This document shows, in pieces, positions 1 to 8,887 of a stretch of 64,000 nt of DNA (its first letter is position 1; the number at the start of each line of letters is the position of its first letter). The stretch is from NCBI GenBank assembly GCA_026992075.1, contig JALXAM010000047.1:62001-126000 (forward strand), given 5' to 3'. The position numbers were made by a program, and so were the translations under genes. Source of the stretch: Sedimenticola sp. (lineage in GTDB: Bacteria > Pseudomonadota > Gammaproteobacteria > Chromatiales > Chromatiaceae). A model generated the notes under the pieces. It ran no database searches. It saw nothing but the letters and a program-made list of their open reading frames with translations, and was not told where the DNA came from.

Positions 1-2031
1 GACCCCACCTCCACCAAGGTGCTTGTATTGCGGGATACCAACAACGACAAGGTGTTGGATAGCAGTTACCTGTTCATGAACTCCATCGACCTGTGGAACG
101 CCAACGGTACCGGCGATTCCGGCGATCCCGTCAAAGGAGGTGCTGCTTCAAACCTGCACGGGACCAGGAATCTTTATACCTGGATAAACGGCAACAGCAA
201 CGATCTCACCGACAACGCTAACCGGGTTTCGAAGAGCAACAATCTTCTGACCTCCTCCTACCTGGGATCGCTGGACAGCGACACCCGTCTGGATGACCTG
301 GGCACCACTTTCGCCGACCGGAAAAACAAGCTGCTGGACTGGTTGACCTGGGCAGCGGACCTAACGCTGTCGGATGGCAATGGCGGTACGGTTACTGTCT
401 CTCATAAAAACGAAATGGGCGCACCGCTCCATACGCAGCCGGTAGTGGTCCGCAAGAATGGAGCGGAATATGTGTTCGTCGCCACTACGGAAGGAATTCT
501 TCACGTTTTCAACGGCTCCACGGGAAAGGAAGAATGGGCCTTCATGCCGGCCGATCTTCTTGATACGGTCGCCGACACCTTCGTGTCCGACTGGAATTTT
601 TCCAAGCCCCATGACCAAAACTCCGGCGAACCTATCCCACCGAACGACCACGGGCACGTGATCAAGCCAGAATATGGCCTAGACGGCCCCCTGGTCAAAT
701 ACACCACCTCCAACGGCCACACCTACCTGGTGATGGGCATGCGGCGAGGCGGCAGAAACTACTATGCTCTGGACATTACCAACCCTTTACAGCCGCAGTT
801 TGCCTGGAAGATCGAAGGCGGTAAGGGAAACTTCGCCGACCTGGGACAAACCTGGTCCAAGCCGATCTTCGTCAAGCTGCAACTCAATGGCAGCACCACG
901 ACCACCGAAGCATTGGCTTTCGGTGGCGGCTACGACCCGGGTCAGGATCGCAGTTACATCGACAACAACAGCAACGGGAAATTCGACTCTGGAGACACCC
1001 GAATCGGACGATCTGACGATTCCATGGGCAATGTCATCTACCTGGTGGATGCAACCACGGGAGCTTTGCTCAAGAAAATCGACGACACCGATGTGGTCAA
1101 GGGTCACATGGGGAACGCCATCGCCTCGGATCTGTTGCCCGTGGACATTAACGCCAATGGAGTCACCGACCGGTTCTATGCCGCCGGTGTAGGGGGCAGG
1201 ATCATCCGCGTCGACGTCCCGGATCACGCGCTCAAGAATCTGACCGGAAGCGGCGCGGTCACCGCCACCGTGGTTGCGGACGTGAATGGAGAAAGTGGAG
1301 AACCTGCCTCCGATTTCCAGAGGTTCTTTAACACGCCGGAAGTGGCTTACTTCAACAAGGGAGGGGTGCAGTATCTTGCACTGATGATCGCTTCGGGCCA
1401 TCGACCTGAGCCCCTCTCCAAGTCCGTCGATAATGATCGTTTCTATATGATCCGGGACCCCAATGTGTGGCGCGCCCCCCCTGACGGCAATGACGCGGAT
1501 ACCGATCCGGACTATCCAGCACCCCTCGATGAAAGCGATCTCTATAATGCCACCAGCAACCTGATTCAGGTGGGCAGCACCACTCAAAAGGCGCAGGCCC
1601 AATCAGACCTCGCTGCGAAAAAAGGCTGGTACGTCAACTTTGCGGGGGGTGAAAAAGGGCTGTCGCGGGCCAAGGTATATGACTACACCGTCATCTTCAC
1701 GACCTACAGTGGAGATCGCACCGCTGCGGTGGACGCCTGCAAGGCGCTGCATACCCAGGGGGAATCCAAGTTCTATGCGTTGGACATGACCAACGGGGCT
1801 GCCGTCTTTTCCGAGATGGACGGCAACGACAGTTCGCTCAGCACCAGTGATCGCAGCAAGGTGCTCAAGATCCCCGGCATGCCTCCTGCTCCGTCCCTTA
1901 TCACGCCAAGTACCACCGTGAACGGCAAGGTTCGGCTCGGCGGCCAGGTCATCGGCCTGGTGGGACTGGAGGAAGTGGCCCGTTGGACCGATCGTTTCCA
2001 CCCCATCTGGTGGGAAGAGGTCACTGAATGA
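1..2031 (+). CDS. pilY1: PilY1-type type IV pilus tip/assembly protein, C-terminal part
   Basis: The frame is open from the first base, so the start lies upstream; about 676 codons remain. It shows the PilY1 C-terminal beta-propeller: repeated strand blocks such as EGILHVFNGSTGKEEWAF, YYALDITNPLQPQFAW and GNVIYLVDATTG. Asp/Asn-rich loops (DTNNDKVLD near the window start and DNNSNGKFD about residue 315) look like the calcium-binding loops that control pilus extension and retraction in this family. PilY1 sits at the pilus tip and works in adhesion and twitching. A prepilin gene follows 51 bases downstream, the usual minor-pilin cluster order, with the rest of the cluster (fimU/pilV/W/X) presumably upstream. 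Confidence 0.88.
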   Translation, partial: DPTSTKVLVLRDTNNDKVLDSSYLFMNSIDLWNANGTGDSGDPVKGGAASNLHGTRNLYTWINGNSNDLTDNANRVSKSNNLLTSSYLGSLDSDTRLDDLGTTFADRKNKLLDWLTWAADLTLSDGNGGTVTVSHKNEMGAPLHTQPVVVRKNGAEYVFVATTEGILHVFNGSTGKEEWAFMPADLLDTVADTFVSDWNFSKPHDQNSGEPIPPNDHGHVIKPEYGLDGPLVKYTTSNGHTYLVMGMRRGGRNYYALDITNPLQPQFAWKIEGGKGNFADLGQTWSKPIFVKLQLNGSTTTTEALAFGGGYDPGQDRSYIDNNSNGKFDSGDTRIGRSDDSMGNVIYLVDATTGALLKKIDDTDVVKGHMGNAIASDLLPVDINANGVTDRFYAAGVGGRIIRVDVPDHALKNLTGSGAVTATVVADVNGESGEPASDFQRFFNTPEVAYFNKGGVQYLALMIASGHRPEPLSKSVDNDRFYMIRDPNVWRAPPDGNDADTDPDYPAPLDESDLYNATSNLIQVGSTTQKAQAQSDLAAKKGWYVNFAGGEKGLSRAKVYDYTVIFTTYSGDRTAAVDACKALHTQGESKFYALDMTNGAAVFSEMDGNDSSLSTSDRSKVLKIPGMPPAPSLITPSTTVNGKVRLGGQVIGLVGLEEVARWTDRFHPIWWEEVTE

Positions 2032-2082
2032 TCGGCATGGCCTGACCGAATGAAACCACAACTTCAGACCCCGGAAACGAAC

Positions 2083-2490
2083 ATGAAGAACGTTAGGCAT
2101 TTGCACAACGGCGGTTTCACGCTCATCGAGCTCATGATCGTGGTGGTGGTGATGGCCCTGCTCGCGGCCATCGCCTATCCAAACTACATCGAGCATGTCC
2201 GGAAGGCGAGAAGGGCGGACGCGAAAACCGCGCTAATGAACGCAACGCAGAGACTCGAGGTCTTCTTTTCGAGAAATGCCACCTATTCCGGTGCCTCCCT
2301 TGCCAGCACCACCAGTCCAGAAGGTTATTACACGCTCTCCCTGTCGAACCTCGGAAGCAACACCTATACTGTGACGGCCACTCCCGCTGGGGATCAAAGC
2401 AACGATTCCATCGCCGGTTTCAGAATCGACCAGTCTGGAAAGGAAGAGCGACTGAAGGGGGGGAACTGGGTCACCGGCTGGGAAGATTGA
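2083..2490 (+). CDS. pilE: type IV prepilin, PilE-like minor pilin
   Basis: Small prepilin of about 135 residues. The leader ends in Gly-Gly before FTLIELMIVVVVMALLAAIA, the class III signal cut and N-methylated by PilD, with the conserved Glu at mature position 5. The hydrophobic helix is followed by a short globular domain. I start it at the second ATG because a GGAAA stretch lies about seven bases upstream and it gives a normal short leader; an in-frame ATG at 2050 would add 11 residues with no ribosome site. It follows pilY1 directly, as in the minor-pilin operons of Pseudomonas and relatives. It has no Cys pair, which fits a minor rather than a major pilin. Confidence 0.85.
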   Translation: MKNVRHLHNGGFTLIELMIVVVVMALLAAIAYPNYIEHVRKARRADAKTALMNATQRLEVFFSRNATYSGASLASTTSPEGYYTLSLSNLGSNTYTVTATPAGDQSNDSIAGFRIDQSGKEERLKGGNWVTGWED

Positions 2491-2499
2491 GCCGATGAC

Positions 2500-3600
2500 T
2501 CATGATCCGGCGAGAGCAAACCCAAGTTGCTCCACCTCCCTTTTCCAGTTCATGAGGTGTGAGCCACTCAGATAGGTTTCCTGCAGAATACTGGAACCAT
2601 CCAGCTCCAGGGTCTGCGCATCGACCCTGGCCAGGGAGGTGTCCCGACCATAGCTCACTAGGTATGCGTCCCCGCTGCTGTCCAGGCACACCCCTCTTGG
2701 GGAAGGAAGCTCCATCATATTGACGAAGCTGACGTCATCGAGTGACCAGAAGGTCACCATCCCTCCGTCCGGGTGGGTAACGACCGCGATGCCTGTCTCT
2801 TCGTGAATGACGACGCTCAGGGCCTCGCCCTTCATGCGAGACACCACATCGCCTGGTTCTCTCATGGTGACGAGTTCTCCACCCGGCTTGCGAATGGAGA
2901 CCCCCCCGTTTTCCGACGGAGGCAGGCCTGCCCTTGGAGCAGATACCACGACCAAGGTGCCATTTTCCGATATGGCGAAATGGCCCGTGTTGATATAAGC
3001 ATTCGTTGGCGACCATTGATCCAAAAGCCGCTGGTTCTCGATCTCGACATAGGTGACGCAGGGGAGCGAGCCCCCGAGCCTGCCACCGCCGTTGGTAATA
3101 GCCATGACCTTCCCATCCCCGAGCAACTGGCATTCGTGGGGCTCCTCGCCATGACTGGGAAACTCACCCAACAGCTGAAAATTCTTCCCATCCCTAACGG
3201 CGATAGTGCCCTTGAGCCCTTCCAAGTAGGCCTCCGTGCAATAGAGGAGGCTCCCATCGGTGGAATAAACTCCGTGTCCGTAAAAGTGCCGTTCCGGTAC
3301 GGTGACCAGTGGTTGCTCCACCTTAAGCTCGTTCAAGTCCACGATGCAGGCACCCGGTCCCTTCTTTTCGAACAGAGCCATTCGGGTCGGCACCTCAGGG
3401 TGGAGCGCGATGGCATGGGGAAGGAATGCGGTCTCGATCAACAGCGGCTTTTTTCGCGCCGGCTGCAATACCGACAGCACAAAACCGGGTTGCCCTCCCT
3501 CGACCCGGTATTGACCACCACCCAATATCAGATCAATGCCCTTTTCTTCCTGTCTCAATTTGCATCCCCTGGTTTCTGCTGTTGTAAAACTGGATGGCAT
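2500..3600 (-). CDS. DUF1513 family beta-propeller protein
   Basis: About 366 residues with the features of DUF1513: a GGG.YRV opening strand, FLPHAIALHPEVP, GHGVYSTDGSLLYCTE, and GEEPHECQLLGDGKVMAITN. These suggest a WD40/YVTN-like propeller. Many DUF1513 proteins have a Tat signal and sit beside imelysin-type periplasmic iron-related proteins; here neither the signal nor those neighbours are visible, and the first 20 residues are polar. The start is uncertain: an in-frame upstream start would reach the thiO start. The gene converges on the pilin gene with about 9 bases between stop codons. Function is unknown. Confidence 0.7.
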   Translation of the reverse strand: MPSSFTTAETRGCKLRQEEKGIDLILGGGQYRVEGGQPGFVLSVLQPARKKPLLIETAFLPHAIALHPEVPTRMALFEKKGPGACIVDLNELKVEQPLVTVPERHFYGHGVYSTDGSLLYCTEAYLEGLKGTIAVRDGKNFQLLGEFPSHGEEPHECQLLGDGKVMAITNGGGRLGGSLPCVTYVEIENQRLLDQWSPTNAYINTGHFAISENGTLVVVSAPRAGLPPSENGGVSIRKPGGELVTMREPGDVVSRMKGEALSVVIHEETGIAVVTHPDGGMVTFWSLDDVSFVNMMELPSPRGVCLDSSGDAYLVSYGRDTSLARVDAQTLELDGSSILQETYLSGSHLMNWKREVEQLGFALAGS

Positions 3601-3693
3601 CCACTTCCAAGTACTTGATTGACTGTAGCAAGAATCCTTCGCAGAATCGAAGAACCCCGTCACGTGTCCGTCTTCAACGCCCCTCTGACCCAC

Positions 3694-4788
3694 ATGGTTG
3701 TCACCACCATCATCATCGGTGCCGGCATCGCCGGCCTGCTCACCGCACGGGAGCTGGCCGAAGCCGGTGCTTCGGTCACCGTGCTGGAGCGCGGAGAGCC
3801 GGCGCGGGAGTCCTCCTGGGCCGGTGGCGGCATTCTTTCACCGCTCTATCCCTGGCGTTATCCCGACAGCATCACCCGATTGGCGAGCTGGAGCCAGGCG
3901 GTCTATCCGGGCCTGTGTGAATCACTAAGCGAGTCCACCGGCATCGATCCGCAGTACCTGGACAGCGGCATGCTGGTTCATGCGCCGGGCGAGGAGCGGC
4001 AGGCACTGGACTGGGCCGACAGTTTCAGCCATGAGGTGGAACTGGCAGATCGCTCACACGTCGAGAAACTTGAGCCGGCCAGAAAGCAGCCCCCGGAGCC
4101 CATGCTCTGGTTCCCCGATATCGCCCAGGTGCGCAATCCCCGGCTGGTCAAGGCATTGCTGAAGGATCTCGAGCGCCGTGCCGTGCAGATCCTGCCCCAT
4201 TGGCCGGTGGAACGTCTCGAGATCTCTCCGCACCAGGTCATCGCGATCTGCGGCGGCAAGCGCATCGAGGCGGAAAAAGCGGTGGTCTGCGCCGGCGCCT
4301 GGAGCCGGCAGCTGCTGGAGCCCCTGGGGGCGGCACCCGAGATCCGCCCGGTGCGAGGCCAGATGCTGCTGTTCCGTACCCGACCGGGAACGATCCGGCG
4401 CATGGTGCTGGAGGAGAACCGTTACACGGTCCCGCGCAAGGACGGGCGGGTGCTCTTCGGCAGCACCATCGAGGAGGCGGGTTTCGACAAGTCCACCACG
4501 GAGGAGGCGCGGGAGGAACTCCACCGGATTGCGGTGTCCCGTTTCCCGGTGCTGGAAAAATATCCGGTGGAGAAGCATTGGGCGGGGCTGCGGCCCGGCT
4601 CTCCCGGCGGCATACCCTATATCGGGCCTCATCCCGAACATGAAAACCTGTTCATCAATGCCGGGCACTACCGCAACGGGGTGGTGCTGGGGCCGGCATC
4701 GGCACGGCTGGTGGCGGACCTGGTGCTGGAAAGAGAGCCCATTGTCGACCCGGCGCCTTATGCATTGGAGGCGACGCGTGAAGGGTGA
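3694..4788 (+). CDS. thiO: glycine oxidase ThiO / DadA-type FAD amine oxidase
   Basis: A 364-residue FAD-dependent D-amino acid oxidase family protein. It opens with the dinucleotide-binding motif IIIGAGIAGLLTARELAEAG and has the ThiO-type block SSWAGGGILSPLYPW. Near the end are GLRPGSPGGIPYIGPHPE and NAGHYRNGVVLGPASA, typical of the glycine oxidase C-terminus. ThiO oxidises glycine to dehydroglycine for the thiazole ring of thiamine. The ATG at 3694 places the Rossmann motif at residue 5, so the longer in-frame start at 3619 is less likely. No other thi genes are near. A general D-amino acid dehydrogenase is the main alternative. Confidence 0.85.
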   Translation: MVVTTIIIGAGIAGLLTARELAEAGASVTVLERGEPARESSWAGGGILSPLYPWRYPDSITRLASWSQAVYPGLCESLSESTGIDPQYLDSGMLVHAPGEERQALDWADSFSHEVELADRSHVEKLEPARKQPPEPMLWFPDIAQVRNPRLVKALLKDLERRAVQILPHWPVERLEISPHQVIAICGGKRIEAEKAVVCAGAWSRQLLEPLGAAPEIRPVRGQMLLFRTRPGTIRRMVLEENRYTVPRKDGRVLFGSTIEEAGFDKSTTEEAREELHRIAVSRFPVLEKYPVEKHWAGLRPGSPGGIPYIGPHPEHENLFINAGHYRNGVVLGPASARLVADLVLEREPIVDPAPYALEATREG

Positions 4789-4792
4789 GGCT

Positions 4793-4822
4793 GGTGGGCA
4801 CGCTTCGCTTTGCCCACCCTAC
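4793..4822 (-). repeat. family A REP-type palindrome, single unit (type I)
   Basis: A GGTGGGCACGCTTCGC / TTTGCCCACCCTAC palindromic unit directly after thiO. It is the same unit seen at 13.9, 17.1, 19.2, 61.2, 61.8 and 63.6 kb, but this copy is a singlet; the others come in pairs. It can fold as GGTGGGCA/TGCCCACC with a small loop. Confidence 0.8.
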
Positions 4823-4931
4823 GGTCACTGATAAGACACCAGCCGAACGATCCAGACAATGGGCGAAGGCTTTCATCGCCAAGGCGCCCGTGACATCCCA
4901 AGGACGACAAACCCTTCACCATCCTCTGCTC

Positions 4932-4937
4932 TATAAT
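4932..4937 (+). promoter_or_regulatory. candidate -10 element for the Uma2-like gene
   Basis: An exact TATAAT lies 27 bases before the ATG at 4965. I cannot find a good -35 hexamer 16-18 bases upstream, so the call rests on the -10 alone. Confidence 0.35.
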
Positions 4938-4964
4938 TTGAAAATCAAACGAGAGAGCGTCGTC

Positions 4965-5504
4965 ATGGGCACACCGCGTTTCGAAGATCTGCCGCACTAT
5001 ACCTGGGAAGATTACAAGCTCTGGGAAGGACGCTGGGAACTGATCCATGGCATTCCCTACGCCATGACACCGGCACCGAGCATTCAGCACCAGGCGGTGA
5101 GCGGCCGCATCGACCGAATGCTGCAGGAAGCGTTGGATGAATGTGAAGACTGTCAGGCGCTGCTGCCGGTGGACTGGAAAATCGCCGAGGACACGGTGGT
5201 TCAGCCCGACAACCTGGTGGTGTGTGGCGAAATCGGTCAAACCTACCTGACCAAGACCCCTGCCCTCGTTTTCGAGGTTCTTTCCAAATCCACGGCATCC
5301 AAGGACACGAATACGAAATTCACCCTGTACGAAAAAGAAGGGGTGCGCCACTACGTGATCGTCGACCCCGACGAAAGACTGGCCAAGGTCTATAGCCTGA
5401 GCGAGGGACGGCTGATAAAGAAGCTGGATGCCACCCAGGAGACCTGGCAGTTCGATCTCGGCCCTTGCGCCATCCACTTCGATTTCTCCAAGATCTGGGC
5501 TTGA
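4965..5504 (+). CDS. Uma2 family (DUF820) restriction-endonuclease-like protein
   Basis: About 179 residues of the Uma2/DUF820 family, a PD-(D/E)XK nuclease fold. The core is VQPDNLVVCGE, then PALVFEVLSKSTASKD, then a Lys in NTKFTLYEKEGVRHYVIVDP, which gives the D...E-x-L...K pattern. The N-terminal TWEDYKLWEG....ELIHGIPYAMTPAPSIQHQ block is also typical. The family is abundant in cyanobacteria and many bacteria; its biological role is not established. The ATG at 4965 has GAGAGA upstream, and the longer frame back to 4785 runs through a family A repeat, so it is rejected. A second Uma2 gene is at 33.8-34.4 kb. Confidence 0.8.
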   Translation: MGTPRFEDLPHYTWEDYKLWEGRWELIHGIPYAMTPAPSIQHQAVSGRIDRMLQEALDECEDCQALLPVDWKIAEDTVVQPDNLVVCGEIGQTYLTKTPALVFEVLSKSTASKDTNTKFTLYEKEGVRHYVIVDPDERLAKVYSLSEGRLIKKLDATQETWQFDLGPCAIHFDFSKIWA

Positions 5505-7645
5505 ACCTTCGCAAGCTTCTCTTTCTGCTGATTTTCTGGCAGCTGGCCCTACCCGCGGCACTGCTCGCGGCCGAGCCGATGGAGGTGCGCATCGGCGTAC
5601 TGAGCCACCGGGGCGATGATGCCACGCTGAAGAACTGGTCCCCCACCGCCGACTATCTCAGCCGCGAGATCCCCGAATACCGCTTCACCATCGTGCCCCT
5701 GGACTTCCGCGAGATCGAGCCGGCGGTGAAGAACCAGACGGTGGAGTTCCTGCTGGTCAACCCCGGCATCTACGTCAACATGGAGGTGCGCTACCGCATC
5801 ACCCGCATCGCCACCCTCAACAACCTGCTGGGCGACCGTCCCTGGAACATCTTCGGCGGAGTCATCTTCACCCGAGCCGACCGGGACGACATCCGCACCC
5901 TGGAGGATGTGCGGAACAAGCGCTTCATGGCGGTGGACCGCACCTCCCTGGGCGGCTTCCAGATGGCCTGGCAGACGCTCAAGGCGCACGACATCGACAT
6001 CCACGACGACACCCGCACCCTCACCTTCGGCGGCACCCACGATGCGGTGGTGCGCGCGGTACTGGAAGGCAAGGCCGACGTGGGCACGGTGCGAACCGGT
6101 ATCCTGGAAGCGATGAGCCTGGAGGGCGGCTCGCCGCTAGAGAAGGTGCGTATCCTGGGCGACCTGTGGAGCGACAAATACCCCTTCCACCACAGCACCA
6201 GGCTCTACCCCGAATGGCCCTTCAGCAAGCTGCCCCACACCCCCAACCGGCTGGCGCGCCGGGTGGCCATCGCTTTGCTGCGGATGTCGTCGCTGGAACC
6301 CGCCGCCCAGTGGGGCGACTACGCCGGCTGGACCATTCCCCTGGAATACCAGCCGGTGCACGAACTGCTGAAATCTCTGCACCTGCCCCCCTATGATCGC
6401 CCGGAACAATTCACTCTGGTGGATGCGGCACGCAAGTACTGGTACTGGTTGGTCACGGTTCTGGCCTTCCTGCTAGCGCTGGCGGCCATGTCCGTCTGGG
6501 TGGTGCGGCTCAATCTGGCCCTGGAGCGTTCCCGGCGCCTGCTGGAGCGGCAGCACAACCTCATCCTGGACTCGGTGGGGGACGGAATCTACGGCGTGGA
6601 CCTGCAGGGCAACGCCACCTTCTTCAACAAGGCGGCGGAGGCCATCACCGGTTGGAAGGCGGAAGAGCTCATCGGCCAGAACCAGCATGAAAAGCTGCAC
6701 CATACCCGCGTGGACGGTTCCCCTCACCCCCCCCAAGAGTGTCCCGTCTACCAGACCTTCCGCGACGGAGAGAGCCGTTTCGTGCGGGAGGACCTGTTCT
6801 GGCGCAAGGACGGCACCAGTTTTCCGGTGGAATACAGCAGCACGCCCCTGCGTGATGAGAAAGGGGAGATCGTGGGCAGCGTGGTGGTGTTCCGGGACAT
6901 CAGCGCGCGCAAGCAGGCGGAGGAAGAGGCGCGCCGTTACCAGGCAGAACTGGCCCACGTGGCGCGCCTGAGCACCATGGGAGAGATGGCGTCCGGTATG
7001 GCCCATGAGCTGAATCAGCCGCTCACCGCCATCGCCACCAATGCCGATGCCTGCATCCGGCTGCTGGAGAGCAACCCCGATGCGCGTGACCGCATCATCG
7101 ATGCCCTGGAGACCATCGGCGCCCAGGCGCGCCGGGCCGGCGGCATCATTCAGCAGTTGCGCCAGTTCGTACGCAAGGAGGAGCCCGAACCGACCCTGGT
7201 GGACCTCAACCAGCTCGTCGAGGAGGTGGTTTCCCTGGTGCGCCCCGAGCTGGAGCGCGCCGACATCACCCTGGTGCTGGAGCTCGATCCGGAACTGGCC
7301 AGGGTACCGGCCCAGCGCATCCAGATCGACCAGGTGCTGCTCAACCTCATCCTCAACGCCATCGAGGCGATGAGCGACCAACCCGCGGGGGAACGCCGAC
7401 TCACCCTGCACACCAACAACGCGGGCGACAACGCGGTGGTGGTCTCGGTGGAGGATACCGGCCCCGGCCTGTCGTCCGAGATCCGCGACAAGCTGTTCAC
7501 CCCTTTCGTCACCAGCAAGCCCCAGGGCATGGGGCTGGGGCTCTCCATCAGCCAGGGCATCATCCAGGCACACAAGGGCAACCTCTATTATGATGACAGC
7601 GCCGCGGGCGCCTGTTTTCGATTCACTCTACCCGTCAATCCATGA
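5501..7645 (+). CDS. TtrS/ThsS-type sensor histidine kinase with periplasmic PhnD-like domain
   Basis: A 714-residue membrane kinase. It has a Sec signal (LLFLLIFWQLALPAALLAAE), then a PhnD-like periplasmic binding domain to about residue 300, a membrane helix (WYWLVTVLAFLLALAAMSVW), a PAS domain (GDGIYGVDLQGNATFF), a HisKA box MAHELNQPLTAIATNA with the phospho-His, and an HATPase with DTGPGLS and GMGLGLSIS. This is the layout of TtrS, which senses tetrathionate, and of the thiosulfate sensor ThsS. It reads into a FixJ-like regulator and then the sox genes, so thiosulfate or tetrathionate sensing is a reasonable inference. The TTG at 5501 overlaps the previous stop; another in-frame TTG is at 5465. 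Neither has a strong ribosome site. Confidence 0.85.
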   Translation: MNLRKLLFLLIFWQLALPAALLAAEPMEVRIGVLSHRGDDATLKNWSPTADYLSREIPEYRFTIVPLDFREIEPAVKNQTVEFLLVNPGIYVNMEVRYRITRIATLNNLLGDRPWNIFGGVIFTRADRDDIRTLEDVRNKRFMAVDRTSLGGFQMAWQTLKAHDIDIHDDTRTLTFGGTHDAVVRAVLEGKADVGTVRTGILEAMSLEGGSPLEKVRILGDLWSDKYPFHHSTRLYPEWPFSKLPHTPNRLARRVAIALLRMSSLEPAAQWGDYAGWTIPLEYQPVHELLKSLHLPPYDRPEQFTLVDAARKYWYWLVTVLAFLLALAAMSVWVVRLNLALERSRRLLERQHNLILDSVGDGIYGVDLQGNATFFNKAAEAITGWKAEELIGQNQHEKLHHTRVDGSPHPPQECPVYQTFRDGESRFVREDLFWRKDGTSFPVEYSSTPLRDEKGEIVGSVVVFRDISARKQAEEEARRYQAELAHVARLSTMGEMASGMAHELNQPLTAIATNADACIRLLESNPDARDRIIDALETIGAQARRAGGIIQQLRQFVRKEEPEPTLVDLNQLVEEVVSLVRPELERADITLVLELDPELARVPAQRIQIDQVLLNLILNAIEAMSDQPAGERRLTLHTNNAGDNAVVVSVEDTGPGLSSEIRDKLFTPFVTSKPQGMGLGLSISQGIIQAHKGNLYYDDSAAGACFRFTLPVNP

Positions 7646-8265
7646 ACAGCCGGAGCGAGAGCACCATCTTCATCGTGGACGACGACCTGGAGGTGCGCCA
7701 GGCGGTGGCCCTGCTGATGGAGTCGGTTGGCCTGCCGGTGGAAACCTTCGGTTCGGCGGACGAGTTTCTGCAGTCCTTCGATCCTGAGCGCCCCGGTTGC
7801 CTGGTGCTGGACGTGCGCATGCCGGGAATGAGCGGACTGGAACTCCAGGCGCGCCTGGCCGCCGAGGAGATCCATCCCCCCATCGTCATCATCACCGGCC
7901 ATGGCGACGTGCCCATGGCGGTGCGGGCGGTGCGGGCCGGGGCGGTGGACTTCATAGAAAAGCCCTTCAACGACCAGGCGCTGCTCGACAGCGTGCACAA
8001 GGCGCTGGAACTGGACGCCCACCGCCGTGGCCAGGCACGGGAACTGGCGGAGATCCGCCGCCGGCTGGAGAGCCTCACCCCCCGCGAACGGCAGGTGATG
8101 GAGCTGGTGGTGGCCGGCCTGCGCAACAAAATGATCGCCGCCGAGCTCTCGGTGAGCCAGTCCACCGTGGAGGCCCACCGGGCCCGGGTGATGGAGAAGA
8201 TGGGGGCCCGCACCCTCTCCGACCTGATGCGCATGGTGCTGGCGCTGGAGCTGCGGGACGCATGA
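7642..8265 (+). CDS. TtrR/FixJ-type response regulator
   Basis: A 207-residue two-domain regulator. The receiver has the acidic pair in FIVDDDLEVRQ, the phospho-Asp in CLVLDVRMPGMSG and the Lys in FIEKPFNDQ. The C-terminal LuxR/FixJ helix-turn-helix is LTPRERQVMELVVAGLRN followed by AAELSVSQSTVEAHRARV. It overlaps the kinase gene by four bases (ATGA), so the two are translationally coupled. Its likely target is the sox operon 230 bases downstream, by position and by analogy with TtrR. No binding site is known to me. Confidence 0.88.
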   Translation: MNSRSESTIFIVDDDLEVRQAVALLMESVGLPVETFGSADEFLQSFDPERPGCLVLDVRMPGMSGLELQARLAAEEIHPPIVIITGHGDVPMAVRAVRAGAVDFIEKPFNDQALLDSVHKALELDAHRRGQARELAEIRRRLESLTPRERQVMELVVAGLRNKMIAAELSVSQSTVEAHRARVMEKMGARTLSDLMRMVLALELRDA

Positions 8266-8494
8266 CCCCTCACCCCTGCCTTCTCTCGCTAGGGGAAAAA
8301 GGCAATTAAGGGAAAACCCCAATATCTTTTCCCATATCTGCCAATTTCCCCCGATCTCCCCTCGTTGCATACTCACCCCTGATCCTGGCGCAAAACCAAC
8401 AACAAGAGCCGGATCGGTTATACGACACCTTCACCGCCTCGCACGCGGTTCTTCCACCCCGGCGGGGCATAATGTCTATTCCCTGGAGGATGTA

Positions 8495-8860
8495 ATGAGA
8501 AGAAGCAACCACAGGTTTTCCGGAACGGTGGGGTCTCTGCTCCTGGTTGCCGGTATGGTGATCACTGGCCAGGCCGCCGCTGCGGAAGATCCCATCTCCG
8601 CCGGAAAGAAACTCGCGTTCGATCGCAAGAAGGGCAACTGCCTGGCCTGTCACCACATCGAGGGGGGTACCCTCATGGGCAACATCGCCCCACCCCTGGT
8701 GGCCATGAAGCACCGATTCCCCGACAAAGCCAAGCTGCGGGAACAGATCTGGGACGCCACCAAGAACAACCCCCGCTCTATCATGCCCCCCTTCGGCAAG
8801 CACCGGATCCTCTCCGAAAAGGAGATCGATCTGGTCACCGAATTCATCTACAGCCTTTGA
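8495..8860 (+). CDS. soxX: SoxX, monoheme c-type cytochrome of the SoxXA complex
   Basis: A 121-residue periplasmic cytochrome with a Sec signal (about residues 1-30, ending AAAAE), one heme motif CLACH and a candidate axial Met in IMPPFGKHRILSEKEI near the C-terminus. SoxX pairs with SoxA to attach thiosulfate to the SoxY Cys. It is preceded by a strong GGAGG site about five bases from the ATG and starts the soxXAKYZ run. No strong promoter is evident in the 229-base gap after the regulator; CATAAT near 8468 is a weak -10 candidate. Confidence 0.92.
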   Translation: MRRSNHRFSGTVGSLLLVAGMVITGQAAAAEDPISAGKKLAFDRKKGNCLACHHIEGGTLMGNIAPPLVAMKHRFPDKAKLREQIWDATKNNPRSIMPPFGKHRILSEKEIDLVTEFIYSL

Positions 8861-8887
8861 TCCACCGGACGCAGGAGGAGAAGACTC

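Noticed and set aside
5501-7645. Phosphonate ABC transporter binding protein (PhnD)
   Set aside because: The PhnD-like domain is only the sensor part; HisKA and HATPase motifs follow in the same frame and no phn genes are near.
8269-8300. Another family C repeat after the TtrR-like gene
   Set aside because: CCCCTCACCCCTGCC...AGGGG resembles the family but the palindrome is too decayed to list.
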